Counted from the first letter of the stretch, positions 7,841 through 15,934 are shown. The stretch is 64,000 nt of DNA from Desulfocurvus vexinensis DSM 17965 (GCF_000519125.1 NZ_KI912582.1:124001-188000), one strand, 5' to 3'. Made by a program: numbers and translations. The notes: generated from the sequence alone by a model not told the origin.

Positions 7841-9577
7841 ATGCCCAGACGGATCGTCATCATCGGCGGCGTGGCCCTGGGGCCAAAGGTCGCCTGCCGC
7901 GCCCGGCGGCTGGACCCCGAGGCCCAGGTGACCATGATCGACCGCGACTCGATCATTTCCTACGGCGGGTGCGGCATCCCCTACTACGTGAGCGGCGACG
8001 TGGCCGACGCCAAGGAGCTGTGCACCACGGTCTACCACGCCGTGCGCGACCCCGAGTTTTTCCGCCACTACAAGCGCGTGCAGGTGGCCACCGAGACCGA
8101 GGCCCTGGCCATCGACCGCCGGGCCAAAAAGGTCCGCGTGCGCGACCTCAAAACGGGCGCGGAGCGCGAGCTGGAATACGACACCCTGGTGCTGGCCACG
8201 GGCTCCACGCCCTTCGTGCCGCCGGTGCCCGGGGTGGACCTGCCCGGGGTCTACACCGTGGCCAACCTGCACAAGGCCGTGCTGCTCAAGGACAAAATCT
8301 CCTCCGGCGAGGTGGACTCCGCCGTGGTGATCGGCGGCGGCGCCATCGGCCTGGAAATGGCTGAGGCCCTGACCGCCCTGTGGGGCATCAAGACCACCCT
8401 GGTGGAGATGTGCGACCAGGTGCTGCCCCAGGCCCTGGGCCCGGAGCTGGCGCGCATGGTCGAGAATCACCTGCGCGAGAGCGAGGTCGAGGTGCGCACC
8501 TCGACCCAGGTCCAGGCCATCCTGGGCGACGCCGAGGGCGGCGTCACCGCGGTCAAGACCGACAAGGGCGACATCCCCTGCCAGCTGGTGATCTTCGGCG
8601 TGGGCGCGCGGCCCAACACGGCCCTGGCCCGCGAGGCCGGGCTGGCCGTGGGCCCCTTCGGCGGCCTGCTGGTGGACGCGCGCATGCGCACCTCCGACCC
8701 CAGCATCTACGCGGGCGGCGACTGCGTGGAGGTCCGCAACCTGATCAGCGGCGGCACCATGCACCTGCCCCTGGGCTCGCTGGCCAACCGCCAGGGCCGC
8801 GTCATCGGCACCAACGTGGCCGGGGGCAACGAGCGCTTCGAGGGCGCGGTGGGCACGTTCTGCCTCAAGGCCTTCGAGCTGGGCGTGGCCCGCGCGGGGC
8901 TGACCCTCAGGCAGGCCCGGGCCTTCGGCTTCGACGCCCAGGCCGCGCTGGTGGTCATGGCCGACCGGGCGCATTTCTTCCCCGGCAACAGCCTGATGTA
9001 CATGAGCCTGATTGCCGACCGCGCCACCCGCCGCGTGCTGGGCATCGAGGCCGTGGGCTCGGCGGGCGACGCCGTGAAGGCCCGGGTGGACGCCGTGGCC
9101 GCGCTGCTGCCCCACAAGCCCGACCTGGACGACATCTCCAACCTGGAGGTGGGCTACGCGCCGCCCTATGCCTCGGCCATGGACATCGTCAACGCCGCGG
9201 CCAACGCCATGAAGAACATCCTCGACGGCTACAGCGACCCCGTGGACGCCATGACCTTCCTGGACCTGGTCAGGGACGACGGGGCCCTGGTCCTGGACGT
9301 GCGCGCACCCAAGGTGGCCCGCAAGTTCCAGGCCAAGTACGGCGCCCACCGCTGGCTGTCCATCCCCCAGGAGGAGCTGCCCGCGCGCATGGGCGAGCTG
9401 CCGCGCGACAGGCGGCTGCACGTGTTCTGCAACACGGGCCTGCGCTCCTACGAGAGCCAGCTCCTGCTGCGCGAGAACGGCTTCACGGACCTGAAGAACG
9501 TGGCGGGCGGCTACGCCCTGGCCCGGCTGCTGGAGCCGGGCATCGACGAGACCGGCGACCCCGGCACCGAGCCCTGA
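7841..9577 (+). CDS. CoA-disulfide reductase-like FAD/NAD(P)H oxidoreductase with C-terminal rhodanese domain
   Basis: A 578-residue protein. The N-terminus (IVIIGGVALGPKVACRARRL) is the FAD-binding fold of the CoA-disulfide reductase branch, with the single active Cys in SYGGCGIPYYVSG (about residue 44). A second dinucleotide fold (VVIGGGAIGLEMAE, about residue 165) binds NAD(P)H, IYAGGDCVEV near 290 is the FAD ribityl motif, and a dimerisation domain follows. Residues about 470-570 form a rhodanese domain with the active loop CNTGLRS. This matches Npsr/CoADR-rhodanese enzymes that reduce CoA or protein persulfides and polysulfide. It is a single-gene unit closed by a strong terminator. AAAGGAG precedes the ATG at good spacing. 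Confidence 0.92.
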   Translation: MPRRIVIIGGVALGPKVACRARRLDPEAQVTMIDRDSIISYGGCGIPYYVSGDVADAKELCTTVYHAVRDPEFFRHYKRVQVATETEALAIDRRAKKVRVRDLKTGAERELEYDTLVLATGSTPFVPPVPGVDLPGVYTVANLHKAVLLKDKISSGEVDSAVVIGGGAIGLEMAEALTALWGIKTTLVEMCDQVLPQALGPELARMVENHLRESEVEVRTSTQVQAILGDAEGGVTAVKTDKGDIPCQLVIFGVGARPNTALAREAGLAVGPFGGLLVDARMRTSDPSIYAGGDCVEVRNLISGGTMHLPLGSLANRQGRVIGTNVAGGNERFEGAVGTFCLKAFELGVARAGLTLRQARAFGFDAQAALVVMADRAHFFPGNSLMYMSLIADRATRRVLGIEAVGSAGDAVKARVDAVAALLPHKPDLDDISNLEVGYAPPYASAMDIVNAAANAMKNILDGYSDPVDAMTFLDLVRDDGALVLDVRAPKVARKFQAKYGAHRWLSIPQEELPARMGELPRDRRLHVFCNTGLRSYESQLLLRENGFTDLKNVAGGYALARLLEPGIDETGDPGTEP

Positions 9578-9618
9578 GGCCCGGGCCCGGCCCCGGCCCC
9601 AGACGGAAGGACAACAGC

Positions 9619-9652
9619 CAAGCCCCCCGGACGCAATCGTCCGGGGGGCTTG
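9619..9652. terminator. Strong bidirectional terminator between convergent genes
   Basis: A perfect 15-base stem (left arm 9619-9633, right arm 9638-9652, beginning CAAGCCCCCCGG) closes on the four-base loop CAAT. It sits between the oxidoreductase gene and the convergent arsC gene and could serve both, although the T-run is short. Confidence 0.85.
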
Positions 9653-9674
9653 TTCGTGGCCATGGCTTCCGGCC

Positions 9675-10112
9675 TCAGGCCCTGGCGGCCCGGACCTCGG
9701 CGGCCAGGGCGGCCACGGCCTGGCGCACGGCGTCGCGGATGCGCCGCGCGCCTTCGAGCCTGCGCTGCGGATCGCCGTCCAAGGCCTCGGGGTCGTCGAA
9801 GGGCCAGTGCAGGCGCCGCGCGATGCCCGGAAACACCGGGCACTTGGTCTCGGCCTCGGCGCAGACGGTAATCACGTAGTCGTAGGTTTCCCCGGCCTTG
9901 TAGCGGTCGAACACGCTGCTGGCCGTCTGGGCCGAGATGTCCAGCCCGGCCTCGGCCATGACCGCCACGGCCAGGGGGTTCAGGGCGGCGGGCTCGAGCC
10001 CGGCGCTGCGGGCTTCCAGCACGTCGCCGTGCTCGTGGTTGGCGAAGGCCTGGGCCATCTGGCTGCGGGCCGAGTTGTGCACGCAGATGAACAGGATGCG
10101 TTGCTTGTCCAT
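9675..10112 (-). CDS. arsC: Thioredoxin-coupled arsenate reductase (LMW-PTPase fold)
   Basis: A 145-residue protein that starts MDKQRILFICVHNSARSQ; the P-loop CVHNSAR is the CxxNxxR(S) nucleophile motif of the low-molecular-weight phosphatase-type ArsC. A Cys pair spaced by six residues (CAEAETKC, about residues 80-87) is the redox relay of the Staphylococcus/Bacillus thioredoxin-linked class, so arsenate to arsenite reduction with thioredoxin is expected. GGAGAG lies 8 bases before the ATG. No ArsR or arsenite efflux gene is adjacent. It is convergent with the persulfide-reductase-like gene. Confidence 0.9.
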   Translation of the reverse strand: MDKQRILFICVHNSARSQMAQAFANHEHGDVLEARSAGLEPAALNPLAVAVMAEAGLDISAQTASSVFDRYKAGETYDYVITVCAEAETKCPVFPGIARRLHWPFDDPEALDGDPQRRLEGARRIRDAVRQAVAALAAEVRAARA

Positions 10113-10349
10113 GGGGCGCCTCTCCTGGCGGAAGGGTTGGGCCCGCGCGCGGCCCACGGGCCGCTGCGAACCAGCCGCCAGTGTAGCGCAGCAGTGTGGC
10201 GAAACGGCGACGGCGCCGCGCGCCCGGCGCCTCTGCGGCTGCTGGAAGAGCCTTTTCCGGGCCGCTCAAAACCGGCGGAACGGCGGCGCGGAAAAATCCG
10301 GCCCGTGCGGACCGGGACAGGCGCGCGGGCCCGGGTTGCCCCGGCGGCG

Positions 10350-10364
10350 TGGCACCTTTTTTGC
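10350..10364 (+). promoter_or_regulatory. Sigma-54 promoter-like element (TGGCAC-N5-TTGC)
   Basis: TGGCAC at 10350-10355 and TTGC at 10361-10364 have the required GG-N10-GC spacing and match the RpoN consensus closely. It points toward the SLC13 permease 370 bases downstream, and its transcript would first run antisense to the 55-residue gene at 10373-10540. The rest of the 10113-10372 gap shows no other signal. Confidence 0.45.
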
Positions 10365-10372
10365 GCGGCCCG

Positions 10373-10540
10373 TCAGCGCTGTTCCCAGGGGTAGTACAGG
10401 GGCGTGTGGCGGCCTTCCAGCCGCTCGTAGACCCGCCCCGGCCACTGGGGGGCGGCGGCGGTGGCCCGGGGGCGGGCCCAGGAGTCGATGCCGTAGGCGG
10501 CCAGCACGGAGAGCAGGAGGAACGCGAGAATCAGGCGCAT
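10373..10540 (-). CDS. Small single-helix or secreted protein, unknown function
   Basis: A 55-residue protein with an N-terminal hydrophobic helix (MRLILAFLLLSVLAAYGIDS) and a basic, aromatic tail (VYERLEGRHTPLYYPWEQR). A GGAGGC site lies seven bases before the ATG. The helix could be a signal anchor. It is divergent from the SLC13 permease gene. I do not recognise it; gene status rests on the ribosome binding site and the membrane-like composition. Confidence 0.6.
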   Translation of the reverse strand: MRLILAFLLLSVLAAYGIDSWARPRATAAAPQWPGRVYERLEGRHTPLYYPWEQR

Positions 10541-10736
10541 GAGGGGCCTCCGGGAAGAATGTGCAGTCCGGCCCTGGCGGGAGCAACTTCCGTGCCCGCG
10601 CCGCGCCCGAGCGGGCGCCGCGAACTCCCCCGCCGCGCGGGGCCGGGAGAAAAGGCGCGCCCCCATTGCGGAAGGCCCGGCCGGTCTGCTAGGGTGGCGG
10701 GCAAGACCCGCCGCCGCGCAGACAGGAGACCCCGGC

Positions 10737-12560
10737 ATGACCTCCCCCGCCCCCCTGGCCGCCCTCGCCCAGCCGCCCACCCTGACCCTGGACATGACCA
10801 TCGTTCTGGCCCTGGTCATCCTCACGGTGCTGTTGTTCCTCACCGACCGCTTGCGCGTGGACGTGGTGGCCATCATGGTCATGGTCGCCCTGCCGCTTCT
10901 GGGCATCATGGACGGCACCGACGCCTTCCGGGGCCTGGCCAGCAACGCGGTCATCTCCATCATCGCCGTGGTCATCATGGGCCGCGGGCTGGACCATACG
11001 GGCGTCATCAGCAGGCTCATGCGCCCGCTCATGCGCCTGGCCGGGCGCAGCGCCAACCGCATCGTCATCCTCGTGGCCGGAACGGTGGCCGTGGTGTCGA
11101 GCTTCATGCAGAACGTGGGCGCGGCGGCGCTGTTTCTGCCCGCCATCCGCCGCCTGTCGCGCCATTCGGGGGTGCCGGTGTCGCGCCTGCTCATGCCCGT
11201 GGGCTTCTCGGCCATCCTGGGCGGCACGGTGACCCTGGTGGGCTCCAGCCCGCTGATCATGCTCAACGACCTGATCCAGCCCTTCGGCCTGGAGCCCTTC
11301 GGGCTGTTCAGCGTGACCCCGGTGGGCCTGGCGCTGGTGGTCACGGGCATCGCCTTCTTCGTGCTCGGCGGGCAGCGGCTGCTGCCTGCCGGGACCCCGC
11401 CCGAGGACTCCGGCGAGGACCTCATGGCCTGGTACTGCGACCTGGGCTGCATGCACGAGCTGCGCGCGCCCTGGGACAAGAACGAGGAGCTCTACGTCCA
11501 GGACCTCATCGACATCTACTGCATCCAGGTGGTGGCCCTGTCGCAAAAGGGCGGGCGCGACGTGCTCATGCCGCCGGACCGGGCCATCCGCATCGCCCCG
11601 GGGGCGGTGCTGGCGGTCATCGGCAGCCCGGCGCGCGTGAACGAAATGGCCGCCAAGCACGGCTTCACGGTCAAGCGCGAGCTGGACGTGTTCGCCCGGG
11701 CCATGTCCGACGAGGAGTCGGGGGTGGTGGAGGCGCTCATCCCGCCGCACTCGCGCTTCATCGGCATGACCGTGGCCGACATCCGCTTCCGCCACAACCA
11801 CCTCATGGCGCCCCTGGCCGTGACGCGCCACAATAAGACCCGCTACTGCGGGTTCTGGGACATGGTCGTGCGCGCGGGCGATTCCATCCTGATGCACGGC
11901 AGCTGGGAGAGCTTCCACGCCATGCGCCCCCGGCGCGACATCCTGTTCGTGCAGTCCCTGGACCACGAGGTGCTGCACCCCGAGAAGGCCGGGGTGGCCG
12001 TGGGCGCGTTCGCCCTGTCCACGGGGCTGGTCATCGCCACGGACCTGGCCCTGTCGGTGTGCCTGATGACCGGGGCCCTGGCCATGATCCTGGGCCGGGT
12101 GCTGACCATCGACGAGGCCTACCGGGGGGTGGACTGGCGCACGGTGTTCCTGCTGGGCGGGCTGATCCCCCTGGGGGTGGCCATGGAGCGCACCGGGGCG
12201 GCCTCGTGGCTGGCCGGGCATATCATGGCCCTGGTGGGCCAGCCCGCGCCGTGGGTCTTCCTGTTCGTGCTGGGGGCGCTGTCCACGGTGCTGACCCTGG
12301 TTGTGTCCAACGTGGGGGCGGTGGTGCTGCTGGTGCCCCTGGCGGTGGACATGGCCGCCGCCGTGGGCGCGGACCCGCGCCTGGCCACGCTGGTGGTGGC
12401 CCTGGCGGCGTCCAACGCCTTCCTGCTGCCCACGCACCAGGTCAACGCCCTGTACATGGGCCCGGGCGGCTACCGCAGCGCGGACTACCTGCGCACGGGG
12501 CTGCCCCTGTCGGTTTTGTTCCTGGTGGTGCTCACGGTCATGGTTTCGCTTTTCTACTAG
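10737..12560 (+). CDS. SLC13/DASS-type permease with paired RCK_C (TrkA-C) domains
   Basis: A 607-residue membrane protein. The first half contains helices and a scaffold re-entrant region with VVSSFMQNVGAAALFLPAI and GGTVTLVGSSPLIMLNDL, the second half mirrors it with TLVVSNVGAVVLLVPLAV and NAFLLPTHQVNAL. Between them, residues about 215-400 carry two soluble RCK_C modules (for example VLAVIGSPARVNEMAAKHG). This inverted-repeat plan with central TrkA_C domains is that of bacterial SLC13-like sulfate, sulfonate or dicarboxylate permeases; substrate is not decidable. GGAGACC precedes the ATG. A sigma-54-like box lies far upstream. Confidence 0.9.
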   Translation: MTSPAPLAALAQPPTLTLDMTIVLALVILTVLLFLTDRLRVDVVAIMVMVALPLLGIMDGTDAFRGLASNAVISIIAVVIMGRGLDHTGVISRLMRPLMRLAGRSANRIVILVAGTVAVVSSFMQNVGAAALFLPAIRRLSRHSGVPVSRLLMPVGFSAILGGTVTLVGSSPLIMLNDLIQPFGLEPFGLFSVTPVGLALVVTGIAFFVLGGQRLLPAGTPPEDSGEDLMAWYCDLGCMHELRAPWDKNEELYVQDLIDIYCIQVVALSQKGGRDVLMPPDRAIRIAPGAVLAVIGSPARVNEMAAKHGFTVKRELDVFARAMSDEESGVVEALIPPHSRFIGMTVADIRFRHNHLMAPLAVTRHNKTRYCGFWDMVVRAGDSILMHGSWESFHAMRPRRDILFVQSLDHEVLHPEKAGVAVGAFALSTGLVIATDLALSVCLMTGALAMILGRVLTIDEAYRGVDWRTVFLLGGLIPLGVAMERTGAASWLAGHIMALVGQPAPWVFLFVLGALSTVLTLVVSNVGAVVLLVPLAVDMAAAVGADPRLATLVVALAASNAFLLPTHQVNALYMGPGGYRSADYLRTGLPLSVLFLVVLTVMVSLFY

Positions 12561-12846
12561 GCCCGCAGCCCGTGGGGCAGCTCCCGGGGCAGGCGCCGCC
12601 GTCCGGGCCGCGCGGGTCCATGGGGATCTCGCGCGGGCCGGGGGCGGCCTGGTGCAGCAGGGCGTGGACGGCGTCGGTCAGGGCCCGGGTGCAGCGGCAG
12701 CCCGGGCCGCGCTCGTCGTCCAGCAGGGGCGCCTGTGGGCAGGCGCGGCAGAGGTCGGCGGCCTCGAGCAGCTCGCGCTTCCGCCGCACGTCGGCGCATT
12801 CCGGCGTCCCGTCCGGGGGCAGCGGGCTGCCTTGTCTGATGCACAT
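12538..12846 (-). CDS. Cys-rich small protein, unknown function
   Basis: A 102-residue protein with nine cysteines, including a CRAC pair near residue 34, a CRC pair near 50 and three more in the last 20 residues (ACPGSCPTGC). The spacing suggests a metal or Fe-S site but matches no family I know. The start has GGGAGGG five bases upstream. Its 3' end overlaps the convergent SLC13 gene by 23 bases, and it lies 23 bases beyond the TSUP gene, which is on the same strand just downstream. An overlapping frame (12557-12844) was judged less likely because it has no ribosome binding site. Confidence 0.6.
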   Translation of the reverse strand: MCIRQGSPLPPDGTPECADVRRKRELLEAADLCRACPQAPLLDDERGPGCRCTRALTDAVHALLHQAAPGPREIPMDPRGPDGGACPGSCPTGCGPSRKAKP

Positions 12847-12869
12847 AGGCCCTCCCGGCGCGCGCGGCG

Positions 12870-13790
12870 CTACTGGAAGAACTCCATGACGTACTTCAGG
12901 GCCGTGAAGACGATGACTCCCGCCAGCATGGTCTTGATGGCCCGGGCGGGCATGTACTTCTGGCAGCGGGCCCCGAGGTACATCCCGGCAGTGCCGCCGA
13001 TGCCGAAAAGCAGGCCCAGGGCCCAGTCCGGCGCCACGGACATGTGCGGGAAGAAGGGCGCCAGGCCCTGGTAGAAGGCGACCCCGGCCACGGAGGTCAC
13101 GAAGGTGCCCATGAGCGCCGCCCCGGCCACGGTATGCACGGGCAGGCGGAAGAACGTCACCAGGAACGGGGCGATGATCGAGCCGCCTCCGATGCCGTAG
13201 GCCCCGCCCACCACGCCCACCACCAGGCTCAGCACGAGAATGCCCGCGCAGGACACGTCGTGGGTTTCGCCCTGGAAGGAGTAGGTCAGGCGGCGGCTGG
13301 TCAGCCCCAGCACGGCCACGGCGGGGGCGGGCCCGGCGGCCTTGGGGCCGCGCATACGCGCCAGCCCGCCGCCCTTGCCCGGAGCCGCCCCCCGCGTGGC
13401 CAGCAGGTCGCGGACCATCTTGACTCCGATGTAGAGCAGCACGGCGGCGGCGAACATCTTGAAGTGCCGGGGATCGGGCAGCCAGAGCGTGCGCACGAAG
13501 GCGCCGACGAACACGCCCGGCAGGGTGCCCACGACCACGATCCAGGTCAGCGGCCAGAGCATCCGGCCTTCCTTGCAGTAGCGGTACACGCCGCTGGGGA
13601 TGGCCACCACGTTGAAGAGCTGGTTGGTGGCGCTGACCGAGGGGTTGACGTAGCCCAGCACGGAGACCTGGAAGGGCAGCAGCAGGAAGGCCCCGGACAC
13701 CCCGCCCATGGAGGTGAAGAAGGAGATGACGAAGGCCACCAGGGGCGGCACCCAGGGGGCGATTTCGATTCCGGCGGTGGGGAAGAACAT
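12870..13790 (-). CDS. TSUP (TauE/SafE) family transporter, probable TunR target
   Basis: A 306-residue membrane protein with two homologous halves: GGVSGAFLLLPFQVSVLG in the first and VGGAYGIGGGSIIAPFLVTF in the second are the paired TauE/SafE motifs. TSUP proteins move sulfite, sulfonate or related oxyanions. The gene is divergent from tunR; its sigma-70 promoter carries a 30-bp palindrome at the start point, the arrangement reported for TunR proteins that repress TSUP genes. An export or import role in molybdate/tungstate or sulfur oxyanion balance is inferred. AGGAGG lies six bases before the ATG. Confidence 0.9.
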   Translation of the reverse strand: MFFPTAGIEIAPWVPPLVAFVISFFTSMGGVSGAFLLLPFQVSVLGYVNPSVSATNQLFNVVAIPSGVYRYCKEGRMLWPLTWIVVVGTLPGVFVGAFVRTLWLPDPRHFKMFAAAVLLYIGVKMVRDLLATRGAAPGKGGGLARMRGPKAAGPAPAVAVLGLTSRRLTYSFQGETHDVSCAGILVLSLVVGVVGGAYGIGGGSIIAPFLVTFFRLPVHTVAGAALMGTFVTSVAGVAFYQGLAPFFPHMSVAPDWALGLLFGIGGTAGMYLGARCQKYMPARAIKTMLAGVIVFTALKYVMEFFQ

Positions 13791-13819
13791 GGCGCCTCCT
13801 GCGTGGACGACGGCAGTTG

Positions 13820-13849
13820 AAGTCACGAATGCAATTGCTTTCGTGACTT
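13820..13849. promoter_or_regulatory. 30-bp palindromic TunR operator
   Basis: Perfect 10-base arms AAGTCACGAA (13820-13829) and TTCGTGACTT (13840-13849) flank a centre that is itself the palindrome GCAATTGC. The whole is palindromic over 30 bp apart from one central T/T pair. Length agrees with the 30-bp binding motif described for the TunR family, and it overlaps the end of the -10 box of the TSUP promoter, a repressor position. Confidence 0.85.
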
Positions 13850-13876
13850 GATACCCCGCGCCGGGGGTGTTGTCAA
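13848..13876 (-). promoter_or_regulatory. Sigma-70 promoter of the TSUP gene
   Basis: On the minus strand TTGACA (13871-13876) and TATCAA (13848-13853) are separated by 17 bases, a near-consensus promoter. The predicted start point falls inside the 30-bp palindrome, so binding there should block initiation. Confidence 0.8.
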
Positions 13877-13962
13877 GACGCCCACTCTGGGCGAGGATGG
13901 CCGCAGGCGCCCGGGGCGGCGAGGGGCCGCGCCAAGGCCGAAATATTTTGCAAGGACACGCC

Positions 13963-15093
13963 ATGACACGACGGACGACTCCACCGGGCCAGGGCGGCAC
14001 CGGCCCCCGGGTGCCCCTGACCCCACCCGCCCGGGGGCGCGACCACGGGCGCATCGTCGCCGGGGCCGATGACGGCGAATGCCTCGACGCGCCGGGGCTG
14101 GCCGCCCTGGAGCAGGCCTTCCGCCAGTGGGCCGAAGAGGCCCCGCGCCCGGGGGTGCGCCTGTCGCGCCAGCGGATTCTGACGGTCTTCCTGCTTATCC
14201 GCTACACCGGCGCCAAGCTGCGCGAGGCGCTGTCCCTGGACCCTGGGCGCGACATCGACTGGGAGCGGGGCGTGATGCGCCTGGGGGGCGGGGCCCAGGC
14301 CGGGGAGGCCGGGGCCCGCGAGGTCCAGATTTCCGGGGTCCTGGCCGCCGACCTGCGGGCCATCCTGGAGAGCCCGGCCCTGCGCGGGGCCGGGGGCGCC
14401 GTGCTGGACCTCGACCCCGGCTTCGTGCGCCGCAAGTTCTACGAGCGGGCCCAGGCGGCGGGTTTCGACAAGCGCCTGGGCGGGCCGGAGATGCTCCGCA
14501 AGGCCCGGGCCGTGGAGCTGCTCCAGGGCAACGTGCCGCTGCCCGTGGTCCAGGCCATGCTCGGCCATGTGACGCCCACGCCCACCTCGGCCTACGTGTC
14601 CTTTTCGCCGCAGGACATCCAGCAGGTGGCCCGCGTGTTCCTGGACCGCGAGGCCCAGCGCGGGACCAGCGCCCGCAACGCGTTCTACGGCAAGGTCCAC
14701 GCCCTGCGCGAAGGCGACATCCAGGCCCGCGTGGAGCTGGCGACCCTGGACGGGCTGCGGGTGGTCTCGGTGATCACCCGCGACAGCGTCGGGCGGCTGG
14801 GGCTGCGCCCGGGCAGGCTGATCAGCGCGGAGGTCAAGGCGCCGCTGGTGTCCCTGCTGCTGCGCCAGCCCGGGGCCGGGGCTCCGGCCAGCAGCTTCGA
14901 GAACGTCTTTGCCGGGGTGGTGGAGGGGCTGACCCTGGGCGTGGTCAACGCCGAATGCGTGGCCCGGGTCTCCGACGGCACGCAGCTGTGCGCCATCGTG
15001 CCTGCGGCCTGGGCCCGCGAGCAGGGCCTGAAGGCGGGCGACGCGGTGTGGGTGTTGTTTTCCAGCTACGCCGTGGTGCTGCACGTGGACTGA
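13963..15093 (+). CDS. tunR: TunR-type tungstate/molybdate-responsive regulator (XerC/D-like DNA-binding domain plus two MOP domains)
   Basis: A 376-residue protein. Residues about 40-225 resemble a tyrosine recombinase catalytic domain: YTGAKLREALSL, a late LGHV and Tyr211 in SAYVSF remain, but the first catalytic Arg is Lys85 and the HxxR box reads MLRKARAV, so recombination is not expected. Residues about 236-305 and 310-376 are two MOP oxyanion-binding domains (ARNAFYGKV and FENVFAGVV openings). This domain order defines TunR of sulfate-reducing Deltaproteobacteria, where it controls molybdate/tungstate uptake or represses TSUP transporters. Here the divergent TSUP gene with a 30-bp operator points to the repressor type. 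AAGGA lies upstream of the ATG. No mod or tup genes are in the window. Confidence 0.93.
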   Translation: MTRRTTPPGQGGTGPRVPLTPPARGRDHGRIVAGADDGECLDAPGLAALEQAFRQWAEEAPRPGVRLSRQRILTVFLLIRYTGAKLREALSLDPGRDIDWERGVMRLGGGAQAGEAGAREVQISGVLAADLRAILESPALRGAGGAVLDLDPGFVRRKFYERAQAAGFDKRLGGPEMLRKARAVELLQGNVPLPVVQAMLGHVTPTPTSAYVSFSPQDIQQVARVFLDREAQRGTSARNAFYGKVHALREGDIQARVELATLDGLRVVSVITRDSVGRLGLRPGRLISAEVKAPLVSLLLRQPGAGAPASSFENVFAGVVEGLTLGVVNAECVARVSDGTQLCAIVPAAWAREQGLKAGDAVWVLFSSYAVVLHVD

Positions 15094-15152
15094 GCGGGCG
15101 CGGCGCCCCGCCGGCCTTGCCGGGCAGGGCGCCGCAGACGGCCAGGGGCTGC

Positions 15153-15791
15153 CTATTCCTTGCCCTTGCCGCCGCCCTTGCCGCCGCCGCCCTTGCCGCC
15201 GCCACCCTTGCCGCCGCCGCCCGAGCCGCCCGAGCCGCCGCCGGAGCCGCCGCCCGAGCCGCCGCTGGCGCCGCCCTTGCTCGAGCCCTTGCCCATGCCT
15301 TGGCCCATGCCCATGCCCTGACCTTGGCCCATGCCCTGACCTTGGCCCATGCCCTGGCCCATACCCTGGCCTTGGCCCATGCCCATGCCCTTGGGCGCGG
15401 CGCCGTGGCCCAGGCCGAGGGCCGCAGGGTGCACTCCGGCCTCATGGGCGATCTGGCCCCAGCCCATGCCTTCCTGGCGCATCTGCTGCACCTGGCCCTC
15501 GGTCAGGCCGGAATTGGCGGCGATGGCCCGCGTGCGGGCCTGGGTCAGCGCGGTTTCGCGGTTAGCCAGCTGCTCGCGGGCCTGCTCCTGGGCGGCCTCG
15601 TCGCCCGTGCTTTGGGCCTGCTCCAGGGCCTGCTGGGCCTGCTCGACCTGCCCGATCAGCTCGCCCAGTTCGCTGGAAATCTGGGCCGCGTCCTGGGCGT
15701 CCTGGGCCCGGGCCGGGGTGGCCCAGGACAGTGTCAGGGCCAGGGCCAGGGCCAGCATGCATGTTCCGAACTTGCCACAGCGGGTGTTCAT
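15153..15791 (-). CDS. Secreted low-complexity Gly/Gln/Met repeat protein
   Basis: A 212-residue protein with a signal peptide (residues 1-31, cleavage after ATPARA), a Gln/Ala/Glu-rich coiled-coil part (about 35-90), a conserved-looking GLTEGQVQQMRQEGMGWGQIA block (about 98-118) and then QGMG-type repeats (about 130-165) and a SGGGSGG/GGGGK tail. The repeats are also visible at the DNA level as a CCTTGGCCCATG unit. Proteins with the MGWGxI block occur in many Deltaproteobacteria without known function. The repeat tail invites length variation. Start chosen at the ATG with GGAG eight bases upstream. Confidence 0.75.
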   Translation of the reverse strand: MNTRCGKFGTCMLALALALTLSWATPARAQDAQDAAQISSELGELIGQVEQAQQALEQAQSTGDEAAQEQAREQLANRETALTQARTRAIAANSGLTEGQVQQMRQEGMGWGQIAHEAGVHPAALGLGHGAAPKGMGMGQGQGMGQGMGQGQGMGQGQGMGMGQGMGKGSSKGGASGGSGGGSGGGSGGSGGGGKGGGGKGGGGKGGGKGKE

Positions 15792-15873
15792 GGTTGCGCT
15801 CCTTTGCAAAAGGTCATCCCGGAGCCTTTATTGTAGCACTTTGACACATCCGGGCAAGGGCGAATCGCACGCG

Positions 15874-15907
15874 AAGGCCCCCGCCCGGGAGTCCGGACGG
15901 GGGCCTT
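15874..15907 (-). terminator. Terminator after putA
   Basis: Arms 15874-15888 and 15893-15907 (AAGGCCCCCG outward) form a 15-base stem with one mismatch and a four-base loop. It lies 27 bases beyond the putA stop on the minus strand. Confidence 0.75.
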
Positions 15908-15934
15908 GCGGGTCTGGCGCGGCGCGGGCGGGGT

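Noticed and set aside
12557-12844. Alternative frame overlapping the Cys-rich gene
   Set aside because: No ribosome binding site; the other frame starts after GGGAGGG.
13963-15093. Integrase suggesting a phage or genomic island
   Set aside because: The XerC/D-like domain lacks key catalytic residues and is fused to MOP domains; it is a TunR regulator, and no phage or att features surround it.
15260-15400. Repeats taken as a possible CRISPR or tandem array
   Set aside because: The repeat unit encodes QGMG in a secreted protein and has no spacers.
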